Positions 6,800 through 9,543 of a stretch of 9,543 nt of DNA are shown here, piece after piece (the stretch's first letter is position 1; each line of letters opens with the position of its first letter). The position numbers and the translations under genes are program-made. Below the pieces are notes generated by a model. The model saw only the letters and a program-made list of their open reading frames with translations, was not told the origin of the DNA and ran no database searches. The stretch comes from an uncultured Bacteroidota bacterium (GTDB lineage: Bacteria > Bacteroidota > Bacteroidia > Flavobacteriales > Flavobacteriaceae): the NCBI GenBank assembly GCA_903888655.1, contig CAISUR010000362.1, positions 1-9,543 on the forward strand, in the 5' to 3' direction.

Positions 6800-7459
6800 T
6801 TATATATTCAAATATTTATCCAAATAATCGGAACGTTCTTTTAAATTATTGAGATAATTGTCTTCGTGATGTTCAGAAACTATTTCGTAATTATATCTTC
6901 TAAATGTTTGAATGATATCATTCATGCCACCAAGAGCAATTTTAATCGTGATTTGAACACTTTGCGTGTCAGCTTCAGAAACAAATAGCCCAAGAAGTTT
7001 TCCGTTATTGCTCTCCACTATTTGTGTAATTTGGCTCATGGAATAATCCAAAAGACTTTTTTTAACCACAATAATGCCCCCTTGCTCTTTTAAAAATGGC
7101 GTTTCATGAAAAAATTTCACAATATCCTCCAATTCATAATATCCTAAATAAGAATTGTTTTCATCTAAAACTGGAACAACATTAGTATGATTTTTGGCAA
7201 AAACTTCTAAAACATCTAACCAAATCATGTTTTTTCTCGCAAAAAATCCTTCCAATGCATATTTATAATCGGATACTTTTTTATCAGAATCAAACGTCTC
7301 AACATCATCTGATGCAATACTTCCAATATAAATTCCTTCGTTTAAAACTGAAAAATGAGAAAACGAAACATCCATAAAAAAGTCCTGAACCTCACCAATA
7401 GTTTCATGACTACTTATGGCTTTATAATCGTTTGTTATATATTCGGTAATTTCGGTCAT
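6800..7459 (-). CDS. CBS-domain protein with C-terminal ACT-like region
   Basis: This 219-residue soluble protein has no signal peptide or membrane segment. Residues 1-58 and 64-120 resemble a pair of CBS motifs: the first holds FSHFSVLNEGIYIGSIASDD, the second VVPVLDENNSYLGYYELEDI, the usual strand-turn-strand-helix ending. CBS pairs usually bind adenosyl ligands such as AMP, ATP or SAM and act as sensors. Residues of roughly 128-196 (GIIVVKKSLLDYSMSQITQI then VQITIKIALGGMNDIIQTFR) have the alternating beta-alpha pattern of an ACT-like regulatory fold. The last 20 residues are charged and helical. No catalytic domain is attached. It lies 76 nt before nadK on the same strand and diverges from pdxJ, two cofactor genes, so a nucleotide-sensing role is tempting but unproven. 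CBS assignment is fairly sure; the ACT-like call is inference from pattern. Confidence 0.85.
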   Translation of the reverse strand: MTEITEYITNDYKAISSHETIGEVQDFFMDVSFSHFSVLNEGIYIGSIASDDVETFDSDKKVSDYKYALEGFFARKNMIWLDVLEVFAKNHTNVVPVLDENNSYLGYYELEDIVKFFHETPFLKEQGGIIVVKKSLLDYSMSQITQIVESNNGKLLGLFVSEADTQSVQITIKIALGGMNDIIQTFRRYNYEIVSEHHEDNYLNNLKERSDYLDKYLNI

Positions 7460-7517
7460 AGCAGTGATTCAATATTTGTTGCAAAATAATCAAATTTTAG
7501 AACATAAAACCTTATTT

Positions 7518-7533
7518 TAACTTTGTATTTTTG
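7518..7533 (+). promoter_or_regulatory. Two adjacent TAnnTTTG boxes upstream of pdxJ
   Basis: Back-to-back exact matches to the Bacteroidota -7 consensus occur here: TAACTTTG (7518-7525) and TATTTTTG (7526-7533). Neither has a TTG or TTTG at the usual 17-23 bases upstream. They may be alternative start signals for pdxJ with a longer leader, or chance in AT-rich DNA. Confidence 0.25.
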
Positions 7534-7562
7534 TTGAAATTAAATCTAAAACACACTTATAT

Positions 7563-7570
7563 TATTTTTG
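7563..7570 (+). promoter_or_regulatory. Putative -7 promoter box for pdxJ operon
   Basis: TATTTTTG matches TAnnTTTG and is the closest of three such boxes to the pdxJ ATG (7617). A TTG at 7534-7536 lies 26 bases upstream, slightly longer than the usual spacing for a -33 element. Transcription would start near 7575, giving a leader of about 40 bases that contains the decamer repeats at 7578-7606. Confidence 0.4.
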
Positions 7571-7577
7571 CAACAAG

Positions 7578-7606
7578 AAATTTGTGAAAATTTGTGTAAT
7601 TCGTGA
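7578..7606. repeat. Imperfect decamer repeats in the pdxJ leader
   Basis: Three related units follow one another: AAATTTGTGA (7578-7587), AAATTTGTGT (7588-7597) and the 9-base AATTCGTGA (7598-7606). The array ends 10 bases before the pdxJ ATG. It looks like the AATTTGTG/AATTCGTG type of short intergenic repeat that I recall from flavobacterial genomes; a genome search would be needed to confirm dispersal. It also explains why an upstream in-frame ATG at 7584 would give a spurious N-terminal extension. Confidence 0.6.
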
Positions 7607-7616
7607 CTCAAAAACT

Positions 7617-8330
7617 ATGACAAAATTAAGCGTAAATATCAATAAAATTGCCACTTTAAGAAATGCTCGTGGCGGAAATGTGCCAGATTTATTGCAGGTT
7701 GCCAAAGACATTCAAAGATTTGGAGCGCAAGGAATTACCATTCATCCTCGTCCAGATGAGCGTCACATTCGGTATCAAGATGCCCGTGATTTGAAATCAA
7801 TAGTACACACCGAATTCAATATTGAAGGGAATCCACAACATAATTTTATCGATTTGGTTTTGGAATGTAAACCCGAACAAGTGACTTTGGTACCAGATGC
7901 AATTGGAGCCATAACTTCATCGGCAGGTTGGGACACACTTAAACATCAATCGTATTTAACTGAAGTCATTCAAGAATTTAAACGAAACGGAATTCGTACT
8001 TCTATATTTGTTGATCCAATTTTAGAAATGATAGAAGGCGCAAAAGCTATTGGAACCGATAGAATTGAGCTATATACTGAAGCATTTGCATATCAGTACG
8101 GTTTAGGAAATTTACTGGGAATAGAACCTTATACCAAAGCATCAATTTTAGCTAACGAATTAAGTTTAGGAATCAATGCTGGACATGATTTGAGCTTGGA
8201 TAATATTAAATTTTTCAAAGATAACATTCCAGGCTTATTAGAAGTTTCTATCGGACACGCCTTGATTTCAGAGGCATTATATCTCGGTTTGGATAACGTT
8301 GTAAATATGTATTTGCAAAAATTGAAGTAA
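7617..8330 (+). CDS. pdxJ: Pyridoxine 5'-phosphate synthase
   Basis: PdxJ condenses 1-deoxyxylulose 5-phosphate with 3-amino-2-oxopropyl phosphate to pyridoxine 5'-phosphate, the last ring-forming step of the DXP-dependent vitamin B6 route. The 237-residue TIM-barrel protein begins MTKLSVNINKIATLRNARGG. It carries HPRPDERHI with His43 and Arg45 (E. coli His45 and Arg47), FNIEGNP with Glu70 (Glu72), and GINAGHDLS with His190 (His193). Where E. coli has Asp-His after VNI, this protein has Asn-Lys, which I believe is common in Bacteroidota. ATG 7617 fits the family start; the upstream ATG at 7584 would add 11 residues encoded by the leader repeats. The gene diverges from the CBS-domain gene and its stop is 1 nt before the hydrolase ATG, so the two are almost certainly in one operon. 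Confidence 0.96.
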   Translation: MTKLSVNINKIATLRNARGGNVPDLLQVAKDIQRFGAQGITIHPRPDERHIRYQDARDLKSIVHTEFNIEGNPQHNFIDLVLECKPEQVTLVPDAIGAITSSAGWDTLKHQSYLTEVIQEFKRNGIRTSIFVDPILEMIEGAKAIGTDRIELYTEAFAYQYGLGNLLGIEPYTKASILANELSLGINAGHDLSLDNIKFFKDNIPGLLEVSIGHALISEALYLGLDNVVNMYLQKLK

Positions 8331-8331
8331 G

Positions 8332-9093
8332 ATGTTACACTCAAGAATAGAAGGGGAAGGCAACCCATTACTAATCATTCATGGATTTCTTGGAATGTCA
8401 GACAATTGGAAATCATTTGGTTCGCTCTATGTTGCTGAAGGATTTCAAACGCATATGTTGGATATGAGAAATCACGGAAAAAGTTTTCATTCAGACGAAT
8501 TCAGTTATGAAGTAATGTGTCAAGATGTTTTAGAATATTGTCAAGAGTATAATCTCCATAAAGTTTCCATTATTGGTCATTCTATGGGTGGAAAAGTTGC
8601 CATGTTATTTGCAACAACTTATCCCGAGAGAGTTGAAAAATTGATAATTGCCGATATTGGACCCAAATATTATGCGCCGCATCATCAAGACATTCTGGCA
8701 GGATTAAATGCGGTTGATTTCACTACCAAACCAAGCCGAATTGAAGTTGAAGAGACTTTGTTTCCTTACATCCAAGATTTTGGAACCAGACAATTCCTGA
8801 TGAAAAATTTGTATTGGGTGGAGCCAGGACAATTGGCATTCCGATTCAATCTAGATGTTTTTAATAGAAAAATAGACCAAATAGGAACTGTTTTGCCAGA
8901 AAACGCACATTTTGACAAACCAACATTATTCATTCGTGGCGGAAATTCAAAATATATTCTCGACACAGATATTCCTGAAATTAATAAGCATTTTCCGAAT
9001 TTTGAATTAACTACAATTCCAAACGTTGGACATTGGCTTCATGCTGAAAACCCAAAATTGTTTTTTGAGGAAACGGCAAGGTTTTTGAAATAA
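8332..9093 (+). CDS. Alpha/beta-fold hydrolase, YbfF-like esterase
   Basis: This is a 253-residue cytosolic alpha/beta hydrolase without a signal peptide. The oxyanion region is HGFLGMSDNW (17-26), followed by DMRNHGKSFH (44-53), the nucleophile elbow GHSMGG with Ser84, and the catalytic His234 in NVGHWLHAENP. The usual acid position after the seventh strand reads FIRGGNSKYI and lacks a clear Asp. Asp108 in ADIGP lies 24 residues after Ser84, the spacing I recall for the unusual acid of E. coli YbfF, so the same triad is plausible. It belongs to the YbfF/ABHD11-like group, which acts on short acyl or thioester substrates; the true substrate here is unknown. It starts 1 nt after pdxJ, suggesting translational coupling, though no direct link to vitamin B6 is known to me. 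BioH is a less likely alternative. Confidence 0.88.
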   Translation: MLHSRIEGEGNPLLIIHGFLGMSDNWKSFGSLYVAEGFQTHMLDMRNHGKSFHSDEFSYEVMCQDVLEYCQEYNLHKVSIIGHSMGGKVAMLFATTYPERVEKLIIADIGPKYYAPHHQDILAGLNAVDFTTKPSRIEVEETLFPYIQDFGTRQFLMKNLYWVEPGQLAFRFNLDVFNRKIDQIGTVLPENAHFDKPTLFIRGGNSKYILDTDIPEINKHFPNFELTTIPNVGHWLHAENPKLFFEETARFLK

Positions 9094-9122
9094 ATGCAAT
9101 AAATAATAACACAAATTTTAGC

Positions 9123-9470
9123 ATGAAACTACTTTTAAGAATACTAATTACTTCATTATTAGTGATGACCATTACTCATTTTTTTCCTAGCATCGCTCAT
9201 GTTGATGGATTTAAATCTGCCGTAATCGTTGCCATTGTTTTAGGGTTATTGAATTTATTTGTAAAACCAATTTTGGTGCTTTTTACTTTGCCTGTAACCA
9301 TTTTTACTTTGGGATTATTTTTGTTAGTCATCAATGCGGCAATTATTGCATTGTGTTCAAAACTCGTTGACGGATTTTCAATTAATGGTTTTTTTGGTGC
9401 ACTTTTCTTTAGTATAATCCTGTCGTTATCGCAATCTATTGTTTTTAAATTAACACGTGAAAGCAAATAA
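9123..9470 (+). CDS. Small four-helix membrane protein, 'phage holin family 4' type
   Basis: This 115-residue protein is almost wholly hydrophobic, with likely membrane helices near residues 5-20, 31-47, 51-77 and 87-107. The pattern GLLNLFVKPILVLFTLPVTI at 41-60, with a conserved Asn and Lys-Pro, and the later LFLLVINAAIIAL and LVDGF fit the family annotated 'phage holin family protein' (YvlD-like, superfamily IV). Despite the name, this family is widespread in chromosomes outside prophages and no phage gene is nearby, so lysis is not implied. It starts 29 nt after the hydrolase, ends the pdxJ operon, and is followed by a strong terminator. Its cellular role is unknown; an inner-membrane location is inferred from the helices. 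The N-terminal ATG at 9123 gives a family-typical start. Confidence 0.88.
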   Translation: MKLLLRILITSLLVMTITHFFPSIAHVDGFKSAVIVAIVLGLLNLFVKPILVLFTLPVTIFTLGLFLLVINAAIIALCSKLVDGFSINGFFGALFFSIILSLSQSIVFKLTRESK

Positions 9471-9490
9471 TAATCAGTAAAATAAAACTT

Positions 9491-9534
9491 GGTTGGGTTG
9501 CAGAAATGTTATAGTTTTGCAACCCAATTTTATT
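9491..9534 (+). terminator. Rho-independent terminator of the pdxJ operon
   Basis: A perfect 10-bp stem pairs TTGGGTTGCA (9493-9502) with TGCAACCCAA (9518-9527). It can be extended inward by G-U, A-U and A-U pairs and outward by two G-U pairs, leaving a 9-base loop at 9506-9514. The stem is followed by TTTTATT (9528-9534). It begins 20 bases after the stop of the small membrane protein. A-rich bases on the left arm (AATAAAAC) mean it could also act weakly on the other strand. Confidence 0.88.
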
Positions 9535-9543
9535 AAGTAAAAT

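Noticed and set aside
7460..7500. Minus-strand promoter for the CBS-domain gene
   Set aside because: Near matches (TATTTTG at 7483-7489 region and TAAAATTTG at 7491-7499) are each off the consensus length by one base, so I could not support a box.
7584..7616. Upstream in-frame start for pdxJ giving MKICVIRDSKT
   Set aside because: At 7584 the codon is GTG inside the leader repeat, the added residues are encoded by the repeat, and PdxJ normally begins at the MTKLSVNIN segment.
9197..9466. Minus-strand open frame opposite the small membrane protein
   Set aside because: It is fully inside and antisense to a convincing gene with four membrane helices, with no independent coding signal.
9123..9470. 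Holin-type protein as a sign of a prophage
   Set aside because: No endolysin, integrase or structural phage genes are nearby; this family is common in ordinary chromosomes and the name is historical.

Overview
The window looks like ordinary chromosomal DNA from a low-GC member of the Bacteroidota, most likely a Flavobacterium or close relative. Four things point there: the strongly AT-rich sequence; the absence of purine-rich Shine-Dalgarno sites before starts; -7 promoter boxes of the Bacteroidota type (TAnnTTTG); and a gene order (nadK, DUF6089 protein, uppS, bamA, ompH, ompH) that I recall as typical of Flavobacteriaceae. All genus-level statements are inference from gene content; no search was run.

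Layout. Positions 1-7459 are entirely minus strand. Read in the direction of transcription they hold a CBS-domain protein (7459-6800), NAD kinase nadK (6723-5839), a DUF6089 outer-membrane-type protein (5670-4990), undecaprenyl diphosphate synthase uppS (4986-4240), the BAM insertase bamA (4238-1563), a long OmpH/Skp-like chaperone with an extra basic tail (1530-520), and a standard-length OmpH/Skp protein cut by the window edge (487 to <1). From 7617 the plus strand carries pdxJ, an alpha/beta hydrolase and a small four-helix membrane protein of the 'phage holin 4' family, closed by a clear rho-independent terminator at 9491-9534. The 157-base divergent gap 7460-7616 separates the two arms. 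No stretch over 300 bases lacks a gene. No RNA gene, insertion sequence, CRISPR or prophage is visible.

How the genes fit together. The DUF6089-uppS-bamA-ompH-ompH cluster is an envelope-building unit. UppS makes the C55 lipid carrier for peptidoglycan and surface polysaccharide, BamA inserts beta-barrels into the outer membrane, and the OmpH/Skp proteins chaperone barrel precursors across the periplasm. Gaps of 3 and 1 nt join DUF6089, uppS and bamA. Identical TATATTTGC boxes before the DUF6089 gene and before the long ompH suggest two transcription units inside the cluster. The plus-strand arm couples vitamin B6 synthesis (pdxJ) to a YbfF-like hydrolase by a 1-nt gap.

I do not see a novel system. 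The most notable points are small: a heptanucleotide tandem repeat 5 bases before the nadK start, a decamer repeat in the pdxJ leader, a 150-residue Lys/Glu-rich tail on one OmpH protein, a GTG start for bamA that decides its signal peptide, and a large loop insertion in the BamA barrel.
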